DNA of 64,000 bases, taken from NCBI GenBank assembly GCA_914767715.1, contig OU612067.1, forward strand, positions 20,033,001 through 20,097,000, given 5' to 3'. Under the pieces are notes generated by a model that was given only the letters and a program-made list of their open reading frames with translations, had not been told where the DNA came from and did not search any database. This document shows, piece after piece, positions 27,901 to 38,757 of this stretch (position 1 is the stretch's first letter; every line of letters begins with the position of its first letter). The translations under genes were made by a program, and so were the position numbers. This DNA comes from Membranipora membranacea. Taxonomy: Eukaryota; Bryozoa; Gymnolaemata; Cheilostomatida; Membraniporidae.

Positions 27901-29905
27901 CAGTACCAACTAAATAAATGGCTTGCTCAGATGTATGTGATTTATTACAACAAAAATCATCAATTGTTGTGCCAGCAATGCTTAATACAATTAAATATCT
28001 CAATATTCCCATGATGCAACTGGAATCTGATCTGAGGCCAAATATCGCATTATGGGAAACCAGTACTCAATGAATTGTGTGAATTAAATAAATTTCCCAT
28101 AATGCAACTCCGGAATCTGATCTAAGACCGCAGTTGCATCATGGGATGACAACACTCAACGCATTGCAAATTTCACACTGACACTGATCTATAAATAATG
28201 AATGACTCACTGGGACATTTGTTGACTCCAGTAGAAGGAGCAGAAAATCTGTTAGCAGCCGACTGAAGACCTCCAGCCACTGCTGACTTAATATCAGAAA
28301 ACAGACCGGCGCTGACTGATGAGGAAGCCTCTCTCTTCTGACTCACATAGGGGCATTTCTCTCCAACATCTACAATAAACATAAAGGGCAGAATTTAAAG
28401 CACCGTGCTGACTTATAAGTAACTTCATGAAGTTAAGACAACAGCCATATGTTGGCAATTCGAAAGGTTGTTTGTGTATGGTATTGGTATTATATTTTTC
28501 CACTTTTTCCTGCCCTCCGCAAACATTATTCCCATGGCTCAGTAGACAGTAGAAGAAGGCGATATGGGTTCAATCCCCATGTTTCCGAGTTTCCGGTTAA
28601 TACATTGTCCTGATTATCATAAGTTTGATAACAAAGAGGCCAGTATTTTGTCAATGTTCTGGCGTTGTTGGCAATTCAGTCAATATACAGTAAGTGTCGG
28701 AGTGCTATTGCTAGACCGTATTTATATTGTAGAATGAGTTGAATGAATGCTGCATGGGGTGGATGAAAATAGCGTTAATATTTCATTCGAGCAAACTACT
28801 AAGTAAAAACCTTGACCTGTGAAGTGACATTTTCCCTCAGGCAAGAACCTATCAAATTTATGTTGCAATGTAATTTAAAAATATTGAAGGATTACACGGT
28901 AAAAAATAGATGCCAGCAGAGGTAGTTTCCATGGTGTTCTTAAAAGGTGGCCATTATGACGCCCATATGTTCTTTATGGATGTCAAATCCTACAATTGAC
29001 GTTGGAGATGTTACAACATCTGCTCAGAATAGAGTCCTAACTAGCAGTTATGAAAGCGTATTTATAAGATCAATGCCTGATTCCAGCCTGTCCGTGACCG
29101 GTCAAAACCCATGTCATACTCCGGAATAAGCTTGGCCTTGCTCTAAAGACTATCCACACAGAACATTGTACTCCACTCCACTATATCTATTTTATATAGA
29201 ACATTGAACCAACAATACCGATATGCAAATAAATATCTATACCTAGCCTAGTCATGAATTTTAAAACAAAATGGGTAATATATAGAGTATAGACCAACGC
29301 CTCAATTTCTCACAAGTCCATGAGTCAATTTCTCAAGGGGTCCAACATTTCACATTGTAATTCAATTTTTCATGGAGGGAATGTATATCAACTAGCTTTA
29401 TGTCTTTACTGGGACAGGTGTACTGAAATTTTCACCCTAATACAAAATCGATGCACAAACTTAACCATGTCCTATTCCTTGACTTTGAAATTAGAGACAG
29501 CCTATGAGCTTGTATGTTTACACATAAATCTTAGATTTTATGCCCAGCTTAGAATTCCCTTGTCTATTCTAAGTAATAGGGAGAGTGCGTCATATCCTAC
29601 AGCCTGCCCCTTCATTTGAGGAACCATGGAGGAACTGTCACCCTTGCTTAAACTGCATCAAATTTGTGTGTTTGCGATAGGAGAATGTAATAAAAGCAAA
29701 TCATTAGGACTCAGGTATCATAACCTTAAAACAATGCTATAATATTACCTGTGATCTCTTTTCCAGATACGGAGGCTACCTTAGTGTAGTGTACAGCATG
29801 TTTCATCACCGGGCAATGGTCAGCGATGCTCAGAAGGGCTGGAGCATTCTTAGACACACTGGATATCGGTAGTCGAGCGAGGAAAGGACACTGTAACGCC
29901 TTCAT
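21917..29905 (-). CDS. ALAS: 5-aminolevulinate synthase, mitochondrial, complete, 574 aa
   Basis: ALAS condenses glycine and succinyl-CoA to 5-aminolevulinate in the mitochondrial matrix, the first step of heme synthesis. Ten minus-strand exons join in phase: 29905-29749, 28369-28211, 27351-27176, 26846-26743, 25824-25640, 25267-25088, 24536-24372, 23860-23721, 22865-22737 and 22246-21917. The N-terminal about 105 residues hold Cys-Pro heme regulatory motifs (QCPFLA at C6, HCPVM at C31, KCPYV at C58, KCPI at C104), matching the presequence of animal ALAS. The catalytic core has [50 protein letters not shown] and the PLP-binding [14 protein letters not shown] with Lys377. The C-terminal extension includes INYPTVPRG and [15 protein letters not shown] splice acceptor just upstream of the ATG implies a 5' UTR intron whose first exon I could not place. 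The heme motifs suggest feedback by heme on import or stability. Confidence 0.95.
25903..26108 (+). mobile_element. tRNA-derived SINE, family A (best-preserved copy)
   Basis: The A box TGGCGCAATCGGTTAGCGCG (about 25949) and B box GGGTTCGAGCCCC (about 26011) show intact RNA polymerase III promoter elements. They are followed by a conserved GTATACCTCTCCT segment and an A-rich end. The copy at 34208 shares the same order including about 40 bp upstream of the A box. It lies in ALAS intron 4, antisense to ALAS. Confidence 0.85.
28008..28145. mobile_element. Short terminal-inverted-repeat (MITE-like) element
   Basis: It starts CCCATGATGCAACTGGAATC and ends GCAGTTGCATCATGGG, giving inverted ends of about 15 bp. 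An internal CCCATAATGCAACTCCGGAA repeats the left end directly. It is non-coding and lies in ALAS intron 2. Confidence 0.7.
28530..28605 (+). mobile_element. Probable SINE head fragment
   Basis: A TGGCTCAGTAGACAG stretch followed about 25 bp later by GGGTTCAATCCCC resembles A and B boxes with shortened spacing. No tail is visible. It lies in ALAS intron 1. Confidence 0.4.
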
Positions 29906-29910
29906 GACTC

Positions 29911-32900
29911 TATCTATAAGATTACAAAACTTGAGGGTAATATTCAGCTTTTAACTACAGGTTACCAAAGTGTTCAATGCTCACCGCACAATCGAGGATG
30001 ATGCAATGCAAGACAGGATGTGAAGTTCTTCATGACCTTATCAGTATAGCCTAATGTTAGAATTGTGAATTATGGGGCAGGCACTTCAAATCATGGGAAT
30101 CAACAGATTTTTGCCAAGTCATTGCCACCATCCCAATCAAAAGTATGCCTACCTAAAAGCAATAAAGGGAGTTCATTGCTGAAAGCACCAATAATTTTAC
30201 AATGTGGGCAAAAGATTATAAATTGATGTGCGGATAGAGTGAACTTGGCTATAAAGAGCCAACATGGGCATTAAATCATTTATAGCATGGCAAATATCGT
30301 AGTGACTTGCCCAATCTATAATAATGGACCTTAGTATTGTTGACCGTTATAAATAATTCATTTGCAAATAGAGTGATTCAGCTTTACTGCAAATATATTG
30401 TAGGGATATCACATGAGCCTAGCTGAGCCTAGCAAATGACTTGTTGCTGAAAAACAGTAGCCAATCATAAATGTTGTTGGGTAGTGCCTTTGCCGAGATT
30501 GGAAAACCAACAACAAAATTCGGCTGTTGATAATTTGGATATCCAAAAGCTCGCCACAAGAATCATCCCAGCCAATGGCTGAACGGACAATTTTTTATCT
30601 TTTGATGCGAAAGGTTGTATCAGGCACACACACCCTACTAAAGCGGTGTAAAAGGTCTATCCAGCAGCTACCCACTGGAATTCTACTAACCAATAGCTAA
30701 GTAGATGCTTTTGTATGTCGATGTTGATGGTAGTATCAGGCACCCCGAGGCACCCGGCCATCGCTCAAACATAAGGTCTATTAGAGTGCGTCGTAAGGTT
30801 GACCAAAGACTGGTGACTTAACATATTAAAGGCCATAGCCATTGCAGAGAATGTCAGAGCCATGCAACTATCTAGCTCAACAAGATCTCAAACATGATAA
30901 ACAGAACAAAGAAGGGCTTTATCCCTCTTGGGGTCATTATAGACTTTTCTCTAATATCCACAAGACACCCACAAAACTTTGAGATTTATTGAATTCTTAC
31001 TTACATGATGTGTTAATGAACATGTTATTCCTGAATCTCCCAACTTTGTGTTTTATTCTTACAAGACTAGACTATCAATTACTAGGACACCAAACTGTGT
31101 ATGCGCGTCTGTCTCAGCATGAACTATGAGCATGTATGACCAAGCTGGCGTATAAAGACCGTTGTTTTATGCATCGAAGGGGATGTGACTTACCACGCTT
31201 CACTAACTATGGAACCATCACAACAGTATGCGCATAAATCGTGAGATCATGGTCTTATGGTAATCTGTAATTAAGCCTAAGCCACCGTAGCCTAAATTTA
31301 ACCTTTTAACGGTGCTTGAGTGGAATTTATAACATGTTTTCCATTCAGGGTTAGGCCTATGTATTTCAGGAAATGACAGAAAAATAAGCAATTGCACCTA
31401 ACTCCTAATTTGCTCCTCTTTGGGATTTGGCACCATATCTGCTTGCAAATTAATGTATGATGACAATACTTGACAATAAACCATAGCTATTCAAACATGA
31501 AGCTAGAATCAAATTACATATTTTGGGGAGATTTGCAAATATGGATGAGGCGCAAAACAACATGTATGCCTGATCCTTGCGAAGCCCAGAGGTCACTACA
31601 ATATGATTTGAGCGTTACAGATTTAGGTGTGAATTGAATATTAGCATGCTTTGGGTCAGGGAGTAGCCTTCGGGTTTCTTTAATCCCCCTTGGTCAGAGT
31701 ACTGACTGGTCGAAGACAAACCTGTTTATTAATATTGTATATCATAATAATGTAATTCCCCAAAGATCAAAATTGTAGAATAATTAAAATGCAAAATAGC
31801 TGTGCATAGCCTCACTGAGTCATCTTAACTAGGGAGGGATGGGGGGGGGGAAGGGGGGTAATTGAATTAGGATCAGGGGGGTCTTACAATTAAAATGAGC
31901 GATGCTTTACTAAAGCAAGTTATCACCATCACATCGCTTAAGATTATCGCTCACTTGGTCTTTAAGTTCCCGATTTGCTCATTCAGATTTGATATACTTC
32001 CATCGATGAGTGAGCGATCAGATTGTGATTTTAGCTGTTTGTTTCTAATTGAAAGACCCACCGGTTTATCAACAGCTGGCAATGATGTAGCAAGCAGCCT
32101 TCAATACAGGTCGGCTTCCAATTGGTTCATTGCTGCAACAGATGGTGGTGCAGTTCTATGTAAAGGACTACCTAGTGGGGTCTTTAAAGTATAATATTCA
32201 TGTGCTAACAAGACGACCAATCCAATGATCTGGACTTAGTTAGTACACTACTCCAGTCCCTGGGCTGGGTTATTAAACCAATTCAGGGAGCAGTCCAGGC
32301 AGCTTATGGTGGTATAAATTATACATAGAGTCCAGCTATGCTGCCATGTTAAAACATGACTGTGTCTATACCCAAAACTTCAGCGGCAACCAGTTCAAGC
32401 TAGTTAATTGAGGAAGGCTTCCTTGTTAAAATTGCAGAGTTGACTCTTCTTCTGTGGACAGGCTGACACGTAAACTGGTTATGTACTCACAAAACTTACA
32501 AAAACAAAAATTACCTTTATTACTAACCTTGGTAAATCTTATCTTTCTAGTTAGATTTGGCACAGGATGAGGAATGTATAGTCTTTAGGGAGAGATTCAG
32601 GAAAGTGCTTACAAAACGCTTTCATAAAACCAGCTAAAGTTTCTGAAACAACCGGCCTTGAACCCTTAGGTTTACAAAATTGAACCAATGATTATTTGGA
32701 TTTCTGCACTGGTGTCATTTGATTGGACAAAAGCGGTTGTTTAACTTTTAAGGCATGCTGATCACGTGTGCTCCATAATTTTTGGGAGTCATCCACTCAC
32801 TAGCAAGTGAAAAACAACTCTAGATCTGCATTGCAATCAGTTTCAAATCCAACACAGGGATTCACAAGAACAAGTTAGTTCCTTCTACGGGTGCGCAGAG

Positions 32901-34207
32901 ATATTCAAAATACAGTGAATCAAGGCCGCTCAATTCCCTGAACCTGATGCTGTCACCCACCCATACAGCCTACCAAGGCTAGACTCACATGATTAATTTT
33001 TTTTAGATACTTAATAAAAATATTTACAATATGACCAGCTTGTAGTGCACACAAAGAAATACAATTATGAGGTGATCAAGAAAAGATGGTTGTCATTTCC
33101 AAAGTTGTTGGCTTATAGAAATGAAGAATAAAGGCTAATTCAATGTAGTTCATTGACATAAAAGCTTTGTCTATCACAACAATTGAGTGCCTTCTATTTG
33201 GAGTATTTGGAATCAAGTCGGAAGACAATCTTGAAAAAAAATTATAGATGGATTATTAAGGATTTAAATCCACAAAACCTTGAAAGTAAAGCTCTCATCT
33301 TTTACAAATGCACGATTTACACATATAAGGTTCTCAAATTCTGTCAAATTATGAAAAAGATAAATCTCGATATTACTTATTGATAGTACAATTTATTTTA
33401 GTTCCACAAAACATATTTCCAACCACAAGAGGCAGCGTCAGAACACAATAATGACATGTCTTTAAATTGCTATACAATTTACGTGACATTATTCCGACTT
33501 ATTGGTTGACCACAGTTGGATTTTGAAAGTGAACAGTAAGATTTAGAAAGCCTGTGTTGATCTCATGTGTACTTTTTTTCCTATGGCAAAATAGCCAATA
33601 GCTGTCGATTTCTAACGGGTAAGATGTTTATATTTCACAGTCTCCGTGTCTGATTACTGATGACAGCTTGGATGGTACAGTTGGGAGAGGAGAATTTGTG
33701 TGGTGTGATGATTAAAAAGGTGGTTTGTCGAATCTAGAAGTAGATGGGTGCGATGGTGGGAGTTGTATGCTGCCAATTTGGTGCATTTTGTTGATTTGCC
33801 TCATCTTGATTCTTTCCGTTGTTGGAATGTTGCGCTTAGTCTTCAAATTCCTTTCTACTTACACGTAGCGGTCATATTTATTTGCAATAGGCTTACAGGT
33901 ACTTTATACGGTACGTTCAACATCTCATCTTCTGAATTTTAATACAGTGCATTTACACTTAGTCGCGAGCCTCCATGATGCTAATACTATCCTTTTGGAT
34001 TTAGAACTGCCAACATGTTCGCTGAGTGAAGCAGTGACAGAATTTGAATAAAAACATGTTGGGGATAAGACCTCAAATAATTGTTACAATGTCTCCAAAT
34101 AACGGTATGCCAACATCCCTAACATGTTTGCTGTGTTGCATAGGGTGGCAATGGTGGAGTGAACCGTGCTATGGGACAAGAGAACGCAGCTTTGAGTAAT
34201 GAATAGT
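29911..34207. other. Gene-poor interval upstream of ALAS
   Basis: About 4.3 kb hold no open frame with recognisable similarity or paired splice sites. It should include the ALAS promoter and non-coding first exon, which I could not place. A G-rich run (31832-31859) is the only conspicuous local feature. Confidence 0.5.
31832..31859 (+). other. G-rich tract, possible G-quadruplex
   Basis: Runs of three, three, about ten and six G occur within 28 bases, enough for an intramolecular quadruplex. No gene is adjacent. Confidence 0.5.
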
Positions 34208-34375
34208 GGGTACGCTAATTAGCGCCATCAAATCATTCTTTTTTGGGGATGGTGAGATGGCGCAACGTGCTGGCCATTCACTGTCAGGCGAATGGTGCCG
34301 CAGGAGTTATGGGATCAAGTCCCATTGGGAGAGCTTTCAAGGTTGATTGGGGGTATATCTCTCCTCTTTCTCTTT
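34208..34375 (+). mobile_element. tRNA-derived SINE, family A (copy near PAQR gene A)
   Basis: It is collinear with the copy at 25903: AGCGCCATCAAATCATTC, GGTGAGATGGCGCAA, CACTGTCAGGCG, a decayed B box (GGGATCAAGTCCC), GAGCTTTCA and GTATATCTCTCCT. Sequence of about 35 bp is duplicated on its two sides (34076-34112 and 34385-34420). Confidence 0.8.
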
Positions 34376-34451
34376 TCCTACTAAAACAATTGTTACAATA
34401 TCTCCAAATAACAGTATGCCATTGTTTATTGCAGTGAAGTCTACAGCAATA

Positions 34452-35456
34452 ATGCCGGATTATAGGAAGCTACTCTACAGAGACCAGATACCGAAATACT
34501 TTTGGGAACCAGGAATTGTTAGCGGCTACCGTCCACCGGGAATCACAATCCGACAGAGTCTGCTCAGCATACTCAGTATTCATAACGAGACCTGCAATGT
34601 TTGGACACACCTTATAGCCTTGATATTGAATCTTTGGTACATTCAACAAGTCTGCTCAGACCTTAGTCATCTCTCTTTCGAATATAAGGCCCCTCTGCTA
34701 TGTTTTATGGTGACATCATGTATGTATCCTGTGGGTAGCATCTTTGCTCACACCTTCAACTCCATGTCAGAGTTTTCACGACATTGCTCTTTCATGGTGG
34801 ACTATTTTGGAATCAGTGTGTACGCTTTTGGTACTGCGCTCGCTAATCTTGCCTACGCCTTCCCTCCATCATGGAGAAGTAAATTTCCTGAGAATTCGTT
34901 CATTATTGTCAATTTCGTTGGGGCTATAATATCTGTCAGTTTATCTTGCAGATCTAGGTTTGGAGACTTCGATATATACACAAAGCTCTGGCGGGCTTTC
35001 AGTTTTATCTTGCCTTACATTACAAGTATGACAGTTTTACTTTTTCGAGTTATGTATACATCATACTCAGATTTAGATGCACCATATCACTATTGTGGTC
35101 ATTTCATATGTGCATTTGGAGTCATCGTATTTTATATGGGTCATATTCCAGAGAAGCATTTTCCAGGTAGGTTTGATATCTATTTACACAGCCATCAAAT
35201 CTTTCATGTGTTAGTATCAGCTGGCACGTACCAAAAACTGTTAGGATTACAAAAAGACATAGACAGTCAGTATTCTATGGTGGTGATACCGGGATGTGTC
35301 CAATGGATGACTCTGCTCACTGCCGTTAATACAGTCATCACAGGGTACTACATATACCAGAAGTATCAACAGGTCTACAGCATCGAACGTACGAAAGATT
35401 TGAGAAGGGGAGGAGATGGTATTGGTAAAGGCGGTCATCATGATCACTGCAATTAA
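34452..35456 (+). CDS. PAQR: PAQR family membrane receptor (membrane progestin receptor gamma-like), copy A, 334 aa
   Basis: PAQR proteins are multi-pass membrane proteins related to adiponectin receptors; the class II members are membrane progestin receptors or Zn-dependent ceramidase-like enzymes. Visible class marks are FWEPGIVSGYRPPG (18-30), NETCNVWTHL (45-54), the conserved serine and histidine in GSIFAHTFNS (S96, H100), VDYFGISVYAFG (116-127), and HIPEKHFPGRFDIYLHSHQ with H248 and H252, the expected metal ligands. At least seven hydrophobic segments follow one another. The C-terminus is His-rich (GGHHDHCN). The whole coding region is one exon; a splice acceptor 17 bases upstream of the ATG implies a 5' UTR intron, so upstream in-frame Met codons are not used. 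AATAAA lies at 35483, just after the stop. It forms a convergent pair with copy B. Confidence 0.92.
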   Translation: MPDYRKLLYRDQIPKYFWEPGIVSGYRPPGITIRQSLLSILSIHNETCNVWTHLIALILNLWYIQQVCSDLSHLSFEYKAPLLCFMVTSCMYPVGSIFAHTFNSMSEFSRHCSFMVDYFGISVYAFGTALANLAYAFPPSWRSKFPENSFIIVNFVGAIISVSLSCRSRFGDFDIYTKLWRAFSFILPYITSMTVLLFRVMYTSYSDLDAPYHYCGHFICAFGVIVFYMGHIPEKHFPGRFDIYLHSHQIFHVLVSAGTYQKLLGLQKDIDSQYSMVVIPGCVQWMTLLTAVNTVITGYYIYQKYQQVYSIERTKDLRRGGDGIGKGGHHDHCN

Positions 35457-37203
35457 ATAATCTTGACACAGCAGTGATTTGTAATAAATCCCATAATACA
35501 TCACCTCGGATTTCCCAGGATATGAGATCGATGGTGATACTACTATAATAGAGAAATCTTTGTGTTTTTTTTTAAATGATGAGTACTAAAATATACGACT
35601 TGATTCTACAATTTTGAGAATAAATAGACAGCACCCTTGACAAGTTTTAGTACTGACAGCAGCATCTTTTCTCAATAGATTTGTACAAAAAAATTGGTTG
35701 TGAAAACTCTATCTTGTAAATGGTAGCTGGACATGAGGTGAGAGCCACACAGACATCAAGATCTAGGGTTCAAATCTAACTGATGTGCACTGTAGGAGCA
35801 GAACGCCTTTGATGTGATATTCTAACTCAAGTTAAATAAACTTCTCAGAGCTTGCATAGATTTAAATATTGTTTTGTTTAAAAGAGTTTATCTGTTTTAT
35901 AATATTTTACAATATATAAATTCACAAATATTGAGTTGAACGAACCATCCTTAGATTGCTTGTCAGAGGAAACCGTCAGTGTGCAGCTGCGAGTTGGTAC
36001 CCCTCTGAACCTCTCTGGTTGCTCAATTTATAGTTAAATCTCCATGCACTCATAACCGCAACCACGGCATCATATTGGGTACCAAAACATATTAGATTAT
36101 AATCACTTATCAAACCTTTCAACAACACCCATCACCTGAGCATATCTTAATTAAATACTGTAACCAACCATATTCCTAAGGCTCCCTCTCGTTTCATAAG
36201 ATTAACATAATATATCCGGCCATTTTAGAAAACAACCAACGCCGGTGAGGCCACATCTGGGAGTGGCCATCCTTTTATTAGCCTATACATATAACTCTCT
36301 AGTTGTTTATTAAAACGGTGTTTGACGACGACCCTCACCTTAACATATCACAATGGATTACTGCACTCCGAGTTACATTCTTGAGGCCATGTCACTAAAA
36401 CATATCATACTATTCTAGGCACAACCACCACTAGTAAGACTACATCCTATCTCAATCGTACTTTGTACCCATAAGATGTTTGGCGAGATACCCTGCTCCA
36501 CTTATCATGTTTAACCTTTCCACTACCTTTTGTCCTGCGATTTTATCCTCTATAATGATTTTTGTAATTTTGTGTGCTGCTCATTTTGGTGAAGGGCATC
36601 CTCAACATCAATCATAAACTTGGACAGATAAAGAGAACCATCACTACTGAGCCAGAGTTCACATTGCTAGAGCAAAAATCCTCTTATTCTTTCGCAGGGG
36701 ATATTAGGTACTCTACGTTACCCCAGCTGCATCACAAGTCATTATTTTCGAAAACCAGCATTATATGGTTTTTCACAGGTTAGTATGGCTATAAAAACAT
36801 ATGAGGTTTATTATTATAGTTGTAAACTAATGAAGCAAGTCTGCAGGAATTTACGACTTCTATCTGAACTGAGCATTAGGATCACCCCGGCTGGAGGGTC
36901 GAGCCCCATTGAATGGGGGAGGGGCACAAGAGTTTAGGGGCTCAAACTGTTTGGGTTATAGGTTTGGAGTCTGCAGGTTTGGGTTTGCAGTTATATACCA
37001 CCAAGTCGTATTATTTATTGTAGTATTAATAATAGAAAACAAGACAAAAAATAGCAAAAATATTGCTGCATAGTTACAAATGGAAGACAGAAGAAAAAAT
37101 TAGCGACATTCCAATAATGCAATTTTTCATAAAACATATCATATTTGGCCTCTGGAAAACCGAGGCCATGCATTGTCAACAAACACGTTTGCGTCAAAAT
37201 GAC
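35457..37203. other. Interval between the converging PAQR genes
   Basis: About 1.7 kb without recognisable coding sequence; it contains the presumed 3' UTRs of both copies. A possible B-box-like GGGTTCAAATCTA near 35768 may be a SINE scrap. Confidence 0.5.
35483..35488 (+). promoter_or_regulatory. Candidate polyadenylation signal of PAQR copy A
   Basis: AATAAA 26 bases after the stop codon; a second one lies near 35619. Confidence 0.45.
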
Positions 37204-38208
37204 TCAATGATAGTGTTCATGATGAATGCCATTTCCATTATGATCCGCTCCTTTTCTCCTATATTTCGTACATTTGTTGTTGTAAACCTGTTGGTACTTC
37301 TGGTATATATAGTACCCTGTAATGACTGTATTAACGGCGGTGAGCAGAACCATCCATTGGATACATCCCGGTATCACCACCATGGAATACTGACTGTCTA
37401 TGTCTTTCTGTAGTCCTACCAGTTTTTGGTAGGTGCCAGCTGACACTAACACATGAAAGATTTGATGGCTGTGTAAATAGATATCAAACCTCCCTGGAAA
37501 AAGTTTCTCTGGAATATGACCCATATAAAATACAACGACTCCAAATGCACATATAAAATGATTATAATAGTGATACGGCGCATCCAACTCAGAATATGAT
37601 GTATACATAACTCGAAAAAGTAAAACCGTCATACTTGTAATGTAAGGTAAGCAAAAGCCTATGGCCCGCCAGAGTTTTGCGTATATATCGAAATCCCTTA
37701 ACCTAGATCTGCAGGAAAAACTGACAGCTAAAGTAGCACCAATGAAATTGACAATGATAAACAAGTGCTCCAATGGAGTGTTTCTCCAATATGGAGGGAA
37801 GGCGTAGGCAAGATTAGCGAGTGCAGTACCAAAAGCGTACACGCTGATTCCAAAATAATCAACCATGAATGCACCATGTTGTGAAAATTCTGACATGGAG
37901 TTGAAAGTGTGAGCAAATGCGCTACCCACAGGATAAATACATGATGTGACCATAAAACATAATAGAGGGGCCTTATATTCAAAAGACAGATGACTAAGGT
38001 CTGAGCAGACCTGTTGAATATACCAGAGATTAAAAATTAAAGCGATGAGATGAGTCCAAACATTGAAGGTCTCATTATTGATACTCAATATACTGAGCAG
38101 GCTTTGACGGATTGTGATTCCCGGTGGTCGGTAGCCGCAAACAATTCCTGGTTCCCAAAAGTATTTCGGTATCTTCTCTCTGTGGAGTAGCTTCCTATAA
38201 TCTGGCAT
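37204..38208 (-). CDS. PAQR: PAQR family membrane receptor (membrane progestin receptor gamma-like), copy B, 334 aa
   Basis: It has the same length as copy A and is identical over long blocks, including ITIRQSLLSILSI, SFEYKAPLLCFMVTSC, VDYFGISVYAFGTALAN and FPGRFDIYLHSHQIFHVLVS. All metal-ligand positions are kept: Ser and His in GSAFAHTFNS, and the two histidines of HSHQIFH. Differences cluster in extracellular or loop segments (residues 109-115, 140-150, 155-185) and in the tail, which again ends His-rich (HHEHYH). The coding region is a single exon with a splice acceptor 17 bases before the ATG (exon begins 38225). AATAAA occurs about 190 bases past the stop (minus strand, 37019-37014). 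It is an inverted, recent duplicate of copy A. Confidence 0.92.
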   Translation of the reverse strand: MPDYRKLLHREKIPKYFWEPGIVCGYRPPGITIRQSLLSILSINNETFNVWTHLIALIFNLWYIQQVCSDLSHLSFEYKAPLLCFMVTSCIYPVGSAFAHTFNSMSEFSQHGAFMVDYFGISVYAFGTALANLAYAFPPYWRNTPLEHLFIIVNFIGATLAVSFSCRSRLRDFDIYAKLWRAIGFCLPYITSMTVLLFRVMYTSYSELDAPYHYYNHFICAFGVVVFYMGHIPEKLFPGRFDIYLHSHQIFHVLVSAGTYQKLVGLQKDIDSQYSMVVIPGCIQWMVLLTAVNTVITGYYIYQKYQQVYNNKCTKYRRKGADHNGNGIHHEHYH

Positions 38209-38441
38209 TATTGCTGTAGGCTCACCTGCAATAATCAAAGGAATAATTGAGGAAACTAAATCAAGTTTAATCTAATTGCCTGCACTCCAGTTGCTCCCAA
38301 CCACTGGTCACGCCGCACGACCGCATGATCAGTGGAGGCGGAGGACTGCAGGCAAATGGGCCAATCTTGGTCTATCAATCGTGCATTATTTACGTTGAGT
38401 GACCATTCACTTATGAGCATGATACCAAATTAGATTGTTTA

Positions 38442-38579
38442 GTCTGATAGTCGGATAGTCGGGTAGTCGGGTAGTCGGGTAGCCGGGTAGCCGGGTAGCC
38501 AGGTAGCCAGGTAGTCAGGTAGTCAGGTAGTCAGGTAGTCAGGTAGTCAGGTAGTCAGGTAGTCAGGTAGTCAGATAGC
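38442..38579. repeat. 8-bp minisatellite (GTAGTCAG-type)
   Basis: About 17 units of an 8-bp motif that drifts from GTAGTCGG through GTAGCCGG and GTAGCCAG to GTAGTCAG, showing ordered spread of variants along the array. It lies in the putative 5' UTR intron of PAQR copy B. Confidence 0.9.
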
Positions 38580-38689
38580 AGCGGACAACCGACTAGAAGC
38601 TGTAGGCCGCACCATCTAGCAAGGTTTAGGCAAGAGGCACCCTAGGCAACCTACTGTCAGTTCTAGACCAAAATATACCCATCGAGGAA

Positions 38690-38757
38690 CTGACACCGGC
38701 CCTGACACCGGCCCTGACACCGGCCCTGACACCGGCCCTGACATAGGCCCTGACACC
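38690..38757. repeat. 12-bp minisatellite (CCCTGACACCGG)
   Basis: About five to six tandem units, one altered to CCCTGACATAGG. It lies 110 bp from the 8-bp array. Confidence 0.9.

Noticed and set aside
31895-32194. 99-codon plus-strand open frame in the gene-poor interval
   Set aside because: No recognisable domain, no start or splice context, and no homologous pattern on either strand.
34347-34451. 35-codon N-terminal extension of PAQR copy A
   Set aside because: It runs through a SINE end and an obvious splice acceptor (TTTATTGCAG) just before the conserved Met. Copy B lacks the extension.
36880-36925. Possible tRNA-like B box (GGGTCGAGCCCC)
   Set aside because: No A box at a suitable distance and no SINE body; it is part of a local G/C-rich palindrome.
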